In this document: positions 9,730-18,143 of the stretch, one piece after another
How the letters are laid out: each line of letters opens with the position of its first letter
Numbering within the stretch: the stretch's first letter is position 1
Assembly (NCBI RefSeq): GCF_029223865.1
Contig: NZ_CP119520.1
Coordinates: 620,001 to 684,000, forward strand
Reading direction: 5' to 3'
From: Telluria mixta
GTDB lineage: Bacteria > Pseudomonadota > Gammaproteobacteria > Burkholderiales > Burkholderiaceae_D
DNA: 64,000 bases
The notes under the pieces: model-generated
The model's database searches: none
Told to the model about the DNA's origin: nothing
Seen by the model: only the letters and a program-made list of their open reading frames with translations
Position numbers and translations under genes: made by a program

Positions 9730-10389
9730 CTACATGCGCAGACTGAGCGCCGATCCGCGCCGCGCCAGGAATGCCGTCAACAATTCCGGATAGCGCTGGC
9801 TGACCGCCGCCTGGACCGACGGCCGCAGCGCCAACGCCGCGCGCCACGCCTGCAACCTGGCGAGTCCGGTCAGCATGCCGAAGTCGCCGATGCGCTCGAA
9901 CACGTCGAGATAGCGGAACACCGGCGCAAACACGGCATCGACGATGCAGAAGCGCGCGCCGTCGAACCAGGGCGGCGCGTGCAGCACCTGTTCCACCTGC
10001 CGGAAGCGCCGGTGGATGTCGTCGGCTGCGCGCAGCAGGGCCGCTTCGTCGGGCGCGTTATAAAACACCGCGATGGCGTTCAGCAGCGCCGAGCCGAATT
10101 CCATCCAGCCCCGGTGGCGCGCTCGTTGCAGCGGCTCAAGCGGATGCAGGCGCGGCGCCACGGTCTCGTCGAGGTATTCGCAGATCACGGCGGACTCGAA
10201 GATAGCCTCGCCGCCGGCCAGCAGCACCGGCGTCTTGCCGAGCAGGGACACGCGCAGAAACCAATCCGGCTTGTCCGCCAGGTCGACGTCGCGCCGCTCG
10301 AACGGCACACCCTTCTCGTACAGGACAATGGCGGCGCGCTGCACGTACGGGCACAGGGCGTGGCTGACGAGAACGAACGATGGGTTCAT
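9730..10389 (-). CDS. Glutathione S-transferase family protein
   Basis: This 219-residue protein has an N-terminal thioredoxin-fold domain (SHALCPYVQRAAIVLYEKGVPFE, GKTPVLL, ESAVICEYLDE) and an all-helical C-terminal domain. The CPYVQ segment resembles omega/beta-type GSTs with a Cys-containing active site. A strong ribosome site (AAGGAGA) precedes the ATG. It is divergent from a LysR regulator at 10467, probably its regulator, and its stop codon abuts that of the PheC-AroQ gene. The substrate cannot be predicted. Confidence 0.9.
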   Translation of the reverse strand: MNPSFVLVSHALCPYVQRAAIVLYEKGVPFERRDVDLADKPDWFLRVSLLGKTPVLLAGGEAIFESAVICEYLDETVAPRLHPLEPLQRARHRGWMEFGSALLNAIAVFYNAPDEAALLRAADDIHRRFRQVEQVLHAPPWFDGARFCIVDAVFAPVFRYLDVFERIGDFGMLTGLARLQAWRAALALRPSVQAAVSQRYPELLTAFLARRGSALSLRM

Positions 10390-10427
10390 GACGGCTCTCC
10401 TTGATGGGTGGGAGAGCGCAGTCTATG

Positions 10428-10443
10428 ATTGCGTGATTACAAT
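10428..10443. promoter_or_regulatory. Candidate LysR-type operator between GST and LysR genes
   Basis: ATTG-N8-CAAT in the 77-base gap between the divergent GST and LysR genes. It fits the interrupted dyad bound by LysR proteins, but it is short and untested. Confidence 0.3.
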
Positions 10444-10466
10444 GGGAATACGCGCATCTGCAAACC

Positions 10467-11366
10467 ATGACTGCAAAAACGCAATCGCCACCCTATCGCA
10501 TCGGCAGCGCCGACCTGGAGACCGTGCTCGCGCTGGTCCGCGCGGGTACCCTCGCACAGGCCGGGGAACGTCTCGGCGTCGACGGCTCGACGGTCTTCCG
10601 CAACCTGCAGCGCATCGAGCGCGGCCTGGGCCAGGCGCTGTTCGAGCGCACGCGCTCCGGCTATCTGCCGGGCGAACTCGCCTTGAACCTGGCGCGCCAT
10701 GCGGAACGCCAGGAAAGCGAGCTGGAGGCAGCGCGTTCGCTGCTGCAGATCCGGCCGGACCAGGTCTCCGGACAGGTGCGCATCACCACGACGGACACCA
10801 TCCTGCACGGGCTGGTGGCGCCGTCGCTCAAGGCGCTGCGCGAACGCCATCCGCTGCTGGAGTTCGACCTCGACGCCAGCAACGCGCCCGTCAACCTGGG
10901 CCGGCGCGACGCCGACATCGCCATCCGCGCGACGCGCGCACCGCCCGAGCACCTGGTGGGCCGGAACCTCGGACCGATCCGGGTCGCACTGTTTGCCTCG
11001 CGCAAGAGCCGGCTGCGCTCGCTCGAGGACGCGATCGAGCGCGGCGTGGCATGGATCGCACCGGACGATGCGTTACCCGACCATCCGTCGGTGCTGTGGC
11101 GGCGCCGGCATTTTCCGAAGATTACGCCGGCGTACCGGGTGAGCAGCATCCTGTCGGCGGCGGAGTGCGTCGCGCTCGGCCTGGGCGTCGCGCTGCTGCC
11201 GCTGTTCCTCGCGGCGCCGCGCGCCGACTTGCGCCAGATCGGTCCCGAAATCGATGAATGCGTCACCCAACTGTGGCTGCTCTCGCACCCGGAAAGCCGT
11301 CATCTCAGGCGGGTGGCGACGGTGCTGCAGCACCTGGCGCAGGAAATCCGCCTGCTTCCCGAATAG
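10467..11366 (+). CDS. LysR family transcriptional regulator (GST-linked)
   Basis: This 299-residue regulator has an N-terminal winged HTH (ALVRAGTLAQAGERLGVDGSTVFRNLQRIERGLGQALFER, about residues 15-60) and a LysR substrate-binding domain. Divergence from the GST gene suggests it controls that gene and itself. The effector is unknown. It ends 122 bases before the convergent MFS gene, with an inverted-repeat terminator between them. Confidence 0.92.
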   Translation: MTAKTQSPPYRIGSADLETVLALVRAGTLAQAGERLGVDGSTVFRNLQRIERGLGQALFERTRSGYLPGELALNLARHAERQESELEAARSLLQIRPDQVSGQVRITTTDTILHGLVAPSLKALRERHPLLEFDLDASNAPVNLGRRDADIAIRATRAPPEHLVGRNLGPIRVALFASRKSRLRSLEDAIERGVAWIAPDDALPDHPSVLWRRRHFPKITPAYRVSSILSAAECVALGLGVALLPLFLAAPRADLRQIGPEIDECVTQLWLLSHPESRHLRRVATVLQHLAQEIRLLPE

Positions 11367-11430
11367 CCTTACGGCTGCGCGGTCTCGAACCCGCCGGCCC
11401 TGATGCAGCAGGCGCGTGCATCTCGGCCTG

Positions 11431-11472
11431 GAAAAGCACAGCGCCAGGCCGCGTTGCCGTGGCCTGGCGCTG
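11431..11472 (-). terminator. Inverted-repeat terminator after the MFS gene
   Basis: A perfect 12-bp inverted repeat (CAGCGCCAGGCC at 11439-11450 with its complement at 11461-11472) with a 10-base loop. On the minus strand it is followed by TGCTTTTCC, a short U-run, so it most likely ends the MFS transcript. It could also stop the convergent LysR transcript. Confidence 0.6.
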
Positions 11473-11488
11473 GTCATTCCTGAGTCTG

Positions 11489-12703
11489 TCAGTTCTCCGA
11501 CGACGCCCGGATCCGCACCGCCAGCGCGGCCAGGCTCGAAACGACGGCGAGCAGCACGATGCCGTTCCAGCCCCATGCGGCCAACGCCTGGGCACCGAGC
11601 GCGCCGCCCGCTGCCATGCCGACGAACATCGTGGTCATGAAGATCGCGTTCAGCCGGCTGCGGGCTTCGGGTGCGATGCCGTAGACGATGGTCTGGTGGG
11701 CGATCATGGTCGCCTGCACGCCCAGGTCGAAGCCGACGGTGGCCAGGGCCAGCAGCACCAGCTGCGCGCCGGTCGACAGGTGCGGCATGGCGAGCATGAT
11801 CCCGAACGAGGCGACGCTCAGGCCGGCGCCGAGGCGGGTCACGAACTGCGGACCGCGGCGGTCGGCCAGGCGGCCGGCGAACGGCGCGGCCAGCGCGCCG
11901 ACAGCACCGGCCAGGCCGAACGAACCGGCGGCGGCCGAACCCAGGTGGAACGGGGCGCCGTGCAGCATGACGGCCAGGGTCGACCAGAACGCCGAGAAAC
12001 CGATCGACAGCAGACCCTGGGCCATGGCGGCGAGGCGCAGCGCGCGGTGTTCTTTCCACAGCGCGAACAGCGAGCCCAGCAGGACCGGATACGGGCTGGT
12101 GCTCGTCGGCCTGAAACTCGGCAGCCCGCGGGCGAGGATCGCCGTCGTGAAGGCCGCGACGACGGCCGCGCCGCCGAACACGGCACGCCAGCCGAGGGCT
12201 TCCGCCACCAGGCCGCCCACGACGCGCGACAGCAGGATGCCCAGCAGCAGCCCGGTCATGACGGTACCGACGATGCGGCCGCGGTGCGCGGCCGGCGCCA
12301 GGGTCGCGGCGGCCGGGACGATGTCCTGGGCGACGGTGGCCAGCAGGCCGACGGCGAGGCTCGCACCCAGCAGCACGGCGAGGCTCGGCGCGGCGGCGAT
12401 GGCCAGCAGCGCCATGGCCAGCATCAGCGATTTCACGACGATGATGGTGCGGCGGTCGAAACGGTCGCCCAGCGGCGCGAGGAACAGCAGGCCGAGGGCG
12501 TAGCCGAACTGCGTCAACGTCGGGATCCAGCCGACGGCCTGGTTGCTCGCATGCAGGTCGGTGGCCAGCACGCCCAGCGTGGGCTGGCTGTAGTAGAGGG
12601 CGGCGACGGACAGGCCGGTGCTCGCGGCCAGCAGGAAGATCAGAGGCGAGGTCAGCCTCGTGCGGATCGGTATGACAGTCGCCGTCGTGTGTGCGATGCT
12701 CAT
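11489..12703 (-). CDS. MFS transporter
   Basis: This 404-residue transporter has about 12 transmembrane segments and the MFS loop motif GDRFDRRTIIV between helices 2 and 3, repeated as GRLADRRGPQFV in the second half. The layout resembles drug/metabolite efflux carriers of the AraJ/YbjJ type, but the substrate is unknown. The ATG at 12703 is chosen because GGAG lies just upstream in good position; in-frame starts exist up to 12757. It is divergent from a LysR regulator at 12803, its probable controller. Confidence 0.9.
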   Translation of the reverse strand: MSIAHTTATVIPIRTRLTSPLIFLLAASTGLSVAALYYSQPTLGVLATDLHASNQAVGWIPTLTQFGYALGLLFLAPLGDRFDRRTIIVVKSLMLAMALLAIAAAPSLAVLLGASLAVGLLATVAQDIVPAAATLAPAAHRGRIVGTVMTGLLLGILLSRVVGGLVAEALGWRAVFGGAAVVAAFTTAILARGLPSFRPTSTSPYPVLLGSLFALWKEHRALRLAAMAQGLLSIGFSAFWSTLAVMLHGAPFHLGSAAAGSFGLAGAVGALAAPFAGRLADRRGPQFVTRLGAGLSVASFGIMLAMPHLSTGAQLVLLALATVGFDLGVQATMIAHQTIVYGIAPEARSRLNAIFMTTMFVGMAAGGALGAQALAAWGWNGIVLLAVVSSLAALAVRIRASSEN

Positions 12704-12789
12704 GTTGGACTCCATGGTGGGTGAGTTGTTGCAGTGCATTATGGAGAAGCGAAACATGGCCGTGTAGCACCGGCGGACGTCGAACTGTT

Positions 12790-12804
12790 ATACGATAGAC
12801 GTAT
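12790..12804. promoter_or_regulatory. Palindrome overlapping the LysR start codon
   Basis: ATACG-ATAGA-CGTAT, a dyad whose right arm runs into the ATG of the LysR gene at 12803. Binding there could block the regulator's own transcription or translation. This is inference only. Confidence 0.3.
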
Positions 12805-13753
12805 GAGTACAGACTTTTCGACGATCAATCCATCTGCCGACCGTATGATGCTGGTCGAAACCTTCGTCCGCATCGTGGATGCCGGCAGCCTGTCCGCCGC
12901 AGCGCGGGCACTCGCGACGACGCAGCCGACGATCAGCCGGCGCCTGAAGGCATTGGAGAAATCGCTGGGCGTGCGCCTGCTGCAGCGGTCCACGCACGCG
13001 ATGAAGCTGACGGACGACGGCATGCGCTGCTATGCGCGCGCCAAGGAGCTCATCGCGGGATGGCAGGAATTCGAGAGCGAGATCCGGGGCGCCGTGGACG
13101 AACCGGTCGGGATGCTGCGCGTCGTGGCGCCGCACGCGTTCGGCCAGCAGCAGCTGGTCGCGCCGCTGGCGGAATACCTGGCGCGCTATCCGCGCATGAC
13201 GGTGGACTGGACCCTGCACGACCGCACGCCCGACTTCATCGGCGAGGGCATCGATTGCGCGATCCGCGTGGGCGAGATTCCCGATCCGTCGGTGGTGGCG
13301 ATCCGGCTCGGCGACGTGCCGCGCATCGTCATCGGGTCACCCGCGCTGTTCCAGGGACGCGCCCTGCCCGCCCATCCGGACGATCTCGGGGCGCTGCCCT
13401 GGATCGCCGTCAGCCATTTCTATCGCGACGAGGTGACCTTGACGCATGCGCAGAGCGGCGACACGGTGCGGGTGGCCGTCCGGCCGCGCATCTATACGGA
13501 CAACCTGTATGCGATGCGCAGCGCCGCCGCGCTGGGCGTGGGCGCGGCGCTGGGTTCGCGCTGGGCGCTGCGCGAGGAACTGGACGCGGGCCGGCTCGTG
13601 CAGCTCGTGCCGGAATGGCAGGCGTCGCCGCTGCCGATCTGGCTGATCTATCCGCCGGCGCGCTTCTATCCGGCCCGGCTGCGGCGCTTCATCGACATCA
13701 TGCGGGTGGCGGTGCCGCAGGCGTACGGGGTGGTGGCGCCAAAGGGCCGTTAG
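12803..13753 (+). CDS. LysR family transcriptional regulator (MFS-linked)
   Basis: This 316-residue regulator has a winged HTH (RIVDAGSLSAAARALATTQPTISRRLKALEKSLGVRLL) and a substrate-binding domain of the CrgA/PecT-like group. It is divergent from the MFS gene, so it probably regulates that exporter. No Shine-Dalgarno precedes the ATG at 12803; an in-frame ATG at 12845 is an alternative. A composite palindromic repeat follows the stop and separates it from nasA. Confidence 0.92.
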   Translation: MSTDFSTINPSADRMMLVETFVRIVDAGSLSAAARALATTQPTISRRLKALEKSLGVRLLQRSTHAMKLTDDGMRCYARAKELIAGWQEFESEIRGAVDEPVGMLRVVAPHAFGQQQLVAPLAEYLARYPRMTVDWTLHDRTPDFIGEGIDCAIRVGEIPDPSVVAIRLGDVPRIVIGSPALFQGRALPAHPDDLGALPWIAVSHFYRDEVTLTHAQSGDTVRVAVRPRIYTDNLYAMRSAAALGVGAALGSRWALREELDAGRLVQLVPEWQASPLPIWLIYPPARFYPARLRRFIDIMRVAVPQAYGVVAPKGR

Positions 13754-13762
13754 CCCTAAAAC

Positions 13763-13849
13763 CGTCGTTCCCGCGCAGGCGGGAACCCAATTTGCACGCG
13801 TTATCGTAATGTAAGCAGAACTTGGGTCCCCGCCTTCGCGGGGACGACG
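13763..13849. repeat. Composite palindromic intergenic repeat, copy 1
   Basis: Two hairpins in inverted orientation: GTTCCCGC/GCGGGAAC on the left and GTCCCCGC/GCGGGGAC on the right, bounded by CGTCG and CGACG. The linker of about 30 bases begins TTTGCACGCGTTATCG. It sits between the convergent LysR and nasA genes, where it may also act as a bidirectional terminator. Related copies are at 45039, 50809, 62260 and 63715. Confidence 0.9.
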
Positions 13850-13852
13850 TAA

Positions 13853-16549
13853 TCAGGCTTCCGCGACTTGCGCCTCAGCCAACAACGATCGAATCTCCGG
13901 AATGCACGACCCGCAATTGCCGCCCGCCTTCGTGCATGCCGTGACAGCCGCCGCGTCGCACAGATTATTCTCGCGGATCGCGATCTCGATCGTCTTGCGC
14001 CCCACGCCGAAGCACGAGCACACGGTCGGTCCGGGATCGATGCCCGGCTCTTTCGCGCGGCCCGCCAGGAGGCTGAGGCGGTCGGCCGGCTCCAGCTGCT
14101 CCTTGTCGAACATGCTGGCGAGCCACGTGCGGGCCGGCAGGTCGGTGCGCTGCGCGACAAACAGGCACGCCTCGATGCGGCCGTCGACGAGGTGCACGGC
14201 GCGGTACATGCCGCCGTTCTTGTCCTCGACCTCGATCCAGTCCGCGTCGTCGTCGTGCACGTCCAGCAGCCGGCGCGCCCAGTCGTGCGCGGCGGCGAAC
14301 GGCTTGCGGCCCGCCAGTTCGTAGCGGACGAAGTCCTTGCCCTGCACGCGCGTCCAGTTGGCCGCCTCGCGCAGCGGCAGTTCCGTGCGCGACAGGATGA
14401 AGCCGAACCACGTGACGCCGAACGGTTCGATGCGCACGGGCGTGTGCTTGAATTCCGGCTCGCCCGACACCGGGTCGACGGCCGGGTTGACGACGGTGCC
14501 CACGCGCGCATCCGACGCGGTCTGGCCGCTCCAGTGGATCGGCATGAACACGCTGCCGCGCGCGATGCCGCCGCCGTGCTGCACGCGTGCCACGACGGCG
14601 CCCCAGTCGCTCGTCACGCGCGCGAGCTCGCCCGCCTTCACGCCGCACAGCAGCGCATCCTGCGGGTGCATGTCGATGTACGGTTCCGGGATGTGCTCCG
14701 CCAGTTTCTGCGAGCGGCCCGTGCGCGTCATCGTGTGCCACTGGTCGCGCACGCGGCCCGTGTTCAGCACGAGCGGATATTCGCCGCCCGGCAGGTGCGC
14801 CGGCGCGCGGGGCACGGTCGGCACGAAGCGCGCGCGGCCGTCGCCGTGCGCGAAGCGGCCGTCGCCGAACAGGCGTTCCGTGCGCTCGCCCGGCGTACGC
14901 ACCGGCCACTGGACGGGATCGAGCGCATCGTAGTCGGCGCGCGTCATGCCGGACAGGCCTCCGATGTCGAACAGGCGGCGGCGCTGGCCGTCGGTGCCGT
15001 TCTTCCACGCGGACAGGCGCGCGTGCTCGTCGAAGATCTCGTGCGCGGATTGGAAATCGAAGCCTTTGAAACCCATGCGGCGGGCGACGTCGCACATGAT
15101 GTCCCAGTCGGCGCGGGCGCTGCCCGGCGCGGACAGGAACGCGCGCTGGCGCGAGATGCAGCGCTCGGAATTGGTGACGGTGCCATCCTTCTCGCCCCAG
15201 CCGAGGGCCGGCAGCAGTACGTGGGCCGCCTCGTTCGTGTCGGTGCCGAGCACGATGTCGCTCGCCACGACCAGCTCGCATTTTTCGAGCGCGCGCCGGG
15301 CCTGATCGGCATCGGGCAGGCTCACGAGCGGGTTCGTCGCCATGATCCACACGGCCTTGACTTTGCCGTCCTCAATGGCGCGGAACAGGTCGACGGCTTT
15401 CAGGCCGGGCTTGGCGGCGACGTGCGGCGAGCCCCAGAATTCCTGCAGCGCGGCGCGTTGCGCGGCATCGTCGAGGTCCATGTGCGCGGCCAGCATGTTC
15501 GCGAGGCCGCCCACTTCGCGTCCGCCCATCGCGTTCGGCTGGCCGGTCAGCGAGAACGGCCCCATCCCCGGGCGGCCGATGCGGCCCGTGATCAGGTGGC
15601 AGTTGATGATCGCATTGACCTTGTCGGCGCCGGCGGTCGATTGGTTCACGCCCATCGTGAACGCCGTCACGACCCTCTCCGTGTTGGAGAACAGGTCGTA
15701 GAAGCGCTCCAGGTCGCGCGGGTCGAGGCGGCAGGCTTTCGCCACTTCTGCCAGCGAGCCCGCCTTGCCGGCCGCGTCCAGTGCATCGGCCACGCCCGTC
15801 GTGTGGCCTTCGATGAAGCTGTCGTCCGCCGCGTGCGCGGCCAGGTGGCCCAGCAGGCCGTCGAACAGCCATACGTCCGTGCCCGGCTTCACGGGCAGGT
15901 GCAGGTCGGCGATGTCGCACGTGGCCGTGCGGCGCGGGTCGACGACGACGATCTTGAGCTCCGGACGCTCCTGCTTCGCGCGCGCGATGCGCTGGTACAA
16001 GGTCGGGTGGCACCAGGCGGCGTTCGAGCCGACGAGCACGATCAGGTCGGCCTGTTCGAAGTCTTCATAGCAGCCCGGCACGATGTCTTCGCCGAATGCG
16101 CGCTTGTGGCCGGCCACGGCCGACGACATGCAGAGGCGCGAGTTCGTGTCGATGTTCGCGCTGCCGACATAGCCCTTCATGAACTTGTTGGCGACGTAGT
16201 AGTCCTCGGTCAGCAGCTGGCCGGAGACGTACAGCGCGACGGCCTCCGGACCGTGCTCCGCGATCACGCGCGCGAAGCCGGCTGCGACCTTGTCCAGCGC
16301 CTCGTCCCACGACGCTTCGCGCAGCGTGCCCTCTTCACGCAGCATCGGCGCGAGCAGGCGGCCGCGGTTGCCCAGCGTCTCGCCCAGTGCGGAACCTTTT
16401 ACGCACAGGCGGCCCTGGCTGGCAGGGTGCGCCGCGTCGCCCGCGATCGCAACTGCGCCGTCCTGCCCGACCTGGGCGTTGACGCCGCAGCCGACGCCGC
16501 AATACGGGCACGTCGTTTTAACAGTGGTGGGGATGGCGGACAACTTCAT
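13853..16549 (-). CDS. nasA: Assimilatory nitrate reductase catalytic subunit
   Basis: This 898-residue cytoplasmic molybdenum enzyme reduces nitrate to nitrite. The N-terminal [4Fe-4S] site is C14, C17, C21 and C49 (CPYCGVGC...RLCVKG), followed by the bis-MGD molybdopterin domains. The C-terminus carries a BFD-like [2Fe-2S] domain with C844, C846, C879 and C882, typical of NAD(P)H-linked NasA enzymes that lack a separate ferredoxin. No Tat signal is present, consistent with the cytoplasm. The ATG at 16549 follows AGGAG. It is the last gene of the NarK-NirB-NirD-flavoprotein-NasA run. Confidence 0.96.
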   Translation of the reverse strand: MKLSAIPTTVKTTCPYCGVGCGVNAQVGQDGAVAIAGDAAHPASQGRLCVKGSALGETLGNRGRLLAPMLREEGTLREASWDEALDKVAAGFARVIAEHGPEAVALYVSGQLLTEDYYVANKFMKGYVGSANIDTNSRLCMSSAVAGHKRAFGEDIVPGCYEDFEQADLIVLVGSNAAWCHPTLYQRIARAKQERPELKIVVVDPRRTATCDIADLHLPVKPGTDVWLFDGLLGHLAAHAADDSFIEGHTTGVADALDAAGKAGSLAEVAKACRLDPRDLERFYDLFSNTERVVTAFTMGVNQSTAGADKVNAIINCHLITGRIGRPGMGPFSLTGQPNAMGGREVGGLANMLAAHMDLDDAAQRAALQEFWGSPHVAAKPGLKAVDLFRAIEDGKVKAVWIMATNPLVSLPDADQARRALEKCELVVASDIVLGTDTNEAAHVLLPALGWGEKDGTVTNSERCISRQRAFLSAPGSARADWDIMCDVARRMGFKGFDFQSAHEIFDEHARLSAWKNGTDGQRRRLFDIGGLSGMTRADYDALDPVQWPVRTPGERTERLFGDGRFAHGDGRARFVPTVPRAPAHLPGGEYPLVLNTGRVRDQWHTMTRTGRSQKLAEHIPEPYIDMHPQDALLCGVKAGELARVTSDWGAVVARVQHGGGIARGSVFMPIHWSGQTASDARVGTVVNPAVDPVSGEPEFKHTPVRIEPFGVTWFGFILSRTELPLREAANWTRVQGKDFVRYELAGRKPFAAAHDWARRLLDVHDDDADWIEVEDKNGGMYRAVHLVDGRIEACLFVAQRTDLPARTWLASMFDKEQLEPADRLSLLAGRAKEPGIDPGPTVCSCFGVGRKTIEIAIRENNLCDAAAVTACTKAGGNCGSCIPEIRSLLAEAQVAEA

Positions 16550-16562
16550 GTGCAACTCCTCG

Positions 16563-17768
16563 TCAGGCCGCTCGGCCGAACAGCAACTGGTCGCGGATGG
16601 ACGAGATGTCCGTCCGCTGTTGAATCAGGTCGAAGTACCAGGGACCGTCCGCGACGTCCCCGTACAACACGGCGCCCGTCAGGCGGTTGCCCGCGACGAC
16701 GAGGCGTTTGTAGATGCCGCCGCGGCGGTCGCGCAGCACGAGGTCTTCGCTGCCCTCGCCGCCCACGATGTCGCCGGCCGAGTACAGGTCCACGCCCGTC
16801 ACCTTCAGCTTCGTCGCGGTGGCCTGCTGCACGTAGCGGCGGTGGCCGGACCCAGCGAGGTGGGCGGCGGCGACGCGTGCCTGGTCCCAGATCGGCGCCA
16901 CGAGGCCGAACGTGGCGCGGCGGTGCTGCACGCATTCGCCGACGGCGTACACGCGCGGGTCGTAGGTCTGCAGCGTGTCGTCGACGACGATCGCGCGCTC
17001 GCAGTGCAGCCCGGCGGCTTTCGCCAGCTCGACGTTCGGACGCACGCCGGCCGCCATCACGACGAGATCGGCGTCCACGGTCTCGCCATCCTCGAAGCGC
17101 ACGGTACGCACACGGTCCTCGCCCTCGATGGCGACGGTCTGGCGGTTCAAGAGGATGCGCAGGCCGCGCTGTTCCAGGCTGGCGCGCAGCAGTTCCGCGG
17201 CGGGTGGGTCGAGCTGCTGGTTCATCAGGCTGCCCATCACGTGCACGACGGCGACTTCCATCCCCTGCCGCAGCAGGCCGTTGGCCGCTTCCAGGCCGAG
17301 CAGGCCGCCGCCGATGACGACGGCCTTCCCGCCCGCGCGCGCGGCTTCCAGCATCGTGTCGACGTCGCTGATGTCGCGAAAACCGATCACGCCCGGCAGC
17401 TGGTGGCCCGGCACCGGCACGATGAACGGCTTCGAACCGGTGGCGATCAGCAGGCGGTCGTACGGCACCGCGAGACCGGACGCGGCGTGCACGACGCGCT
17501 TCTTGCGGTCGATGCGCACGACCGGGTCGCCCGCGTGCAGCGTGATGCCGTTGGCGTCGTACCATTCACGCGTGTTGAGCATGATGTCGTCGACGGTCTT
17601 TTCGCCCGCCAGCACGGGCGACAGCAGGATGCGGTTGTAATTCCCGTGCGGCTCCGCGCCGAACACGGTGATGCGGTACATGTCGGGCGCGAGCTTCAGC
17701 AGCTCCTCGACCGTGCGCATGCCCGCCATGCCGTTGCCGATGACGACCAGGCGCGGATGGGTCTTCAT
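16563..17768 (-). CDS. NirB-N-like FAD/NAD(P)H oxidoreductase of the nitrate cluster
   Basis: This 401-residue pyridine-nucleotide disulphide-oxidoreductase-type flavoprotein has LVVIGNGMAGMRTVEELL (FAD binding) at the N-terminus, AVVIGGGLLGLEAANGL (NAD(P)H binding) near residues 146-163 and the GVRPNVELA region. It resembles the first 400 residues of NirB but lacks the siroheme part. Between nirD and nasA, it is probably the reductase that feeds electrons from NAD(P)H to NasA through the BFD domain. Its ATG follows the nirD stop directly (TAAATG). Confidence 0.88.
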   Translation of the reverse strand: MKTHPRLVVIGNGMAGMRTVEELLKLAPDMYRITVFGAEPHGNYNRILLSPVLAGEKTVDDIMLNTREWYDANGITLHAGDPVVRIDRKKRVVHAASGLAVPYDRLLIATGSKPFIVPVPGHQLPGVIGFRDISDVDTMLEAARAGGKAVVIGGGLLGLEAANGLLRQGMEVAVVHVMGSLMNQQLDPPAAELLRASLEQRGLRILLNRQTVAIEGEDRVRTVRFEDGETVDADLVVMAAGVRPNVELAKAAGLHCERAIVVDDTLQTYDPRVYAVGECVQHRRATFGLVAPIWDQARVAAAHLAGSGHRRYVQQATATKLKVTGVDLYSAGDIVGGEGSEDLVLRDRRGGIYKRLVVAGNRLTGAVLYGDVADGPWYFDLIQQRTDISSIRDQLLFGRAA

Positions 17769-18116
17769 TTACGCACCCACCCAGACCTTGCCGTCTTCGA
17801 CGCGCACCGGGTAGCTCGACACCGAGTGGTGCGGCGCTTCCAGGCATTCGCCGGTCTGCAGGTCGAAGTGCTGCTTGTAGATCGGCGACGCGACGACGAC
17901 GCGCTCGCCGATGCTGCCGACCAGGCCGCGCGACAGCACGGCGGCGTCCGAGTTCGGATCGTAGTTATCGATGGCGAACAGGCGCGGCGACTCGGCGCCC
18001 ACGCGAAACACGGCCACCTGGCGCCCGTTCAGCAGGGCGGCGACGCCCGTGTCGGGGACGATCTGGTCGAGCGAGCAGACGGCATTCCACTGATTCAGTT
18101 GGATATCGCGATGCAT
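17769..18116 (-). CDS. nirD: Nitrite reductase small subunit
   Basis: This 115-residue Rieske-fold protein is typical of NirD. It keeps the fold (VCSLDQIVPDTGVAALL, IYKQHFDLQTGECLE) but, like other NirD proteins, lacks the full Cys-His pairs that bind a [2Fe-2S] cluster in true Rieske proteins. It is 27 bases downstream of nirB and partners with it in the cytoplasmic NADH-dependent reduction of nitrite to ammonium. Confidence 0.96.
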   Translation of the reverse strand: MHRDIQLNQWNAVCSLDQIVPDTGVAALLNGRQVAVFRVGAESPRLFAIDNYDPNSDAAVLSRGLVGSIGERVVVASPIYKQHFDLQTGECLEAPHHSVSSYPVRVEDGKVWVGA

Positions 18117-18143
18117 GGTGTTCTCCTTGTTCGGGTCAATAAA

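Noticed and set aside
13763..13849. The palindromic repeats considered as part of a CRISPR array.
   Set aside because: Copies are single and far apart, with paired hairpins and no regular spacers; no cas genes are present.
13868..17317. A 1149-codon + strand open frame opposite nasA.
   Set aside because: Antisense shadow of nasA and its neighbour; no domain, low-complexity composition.
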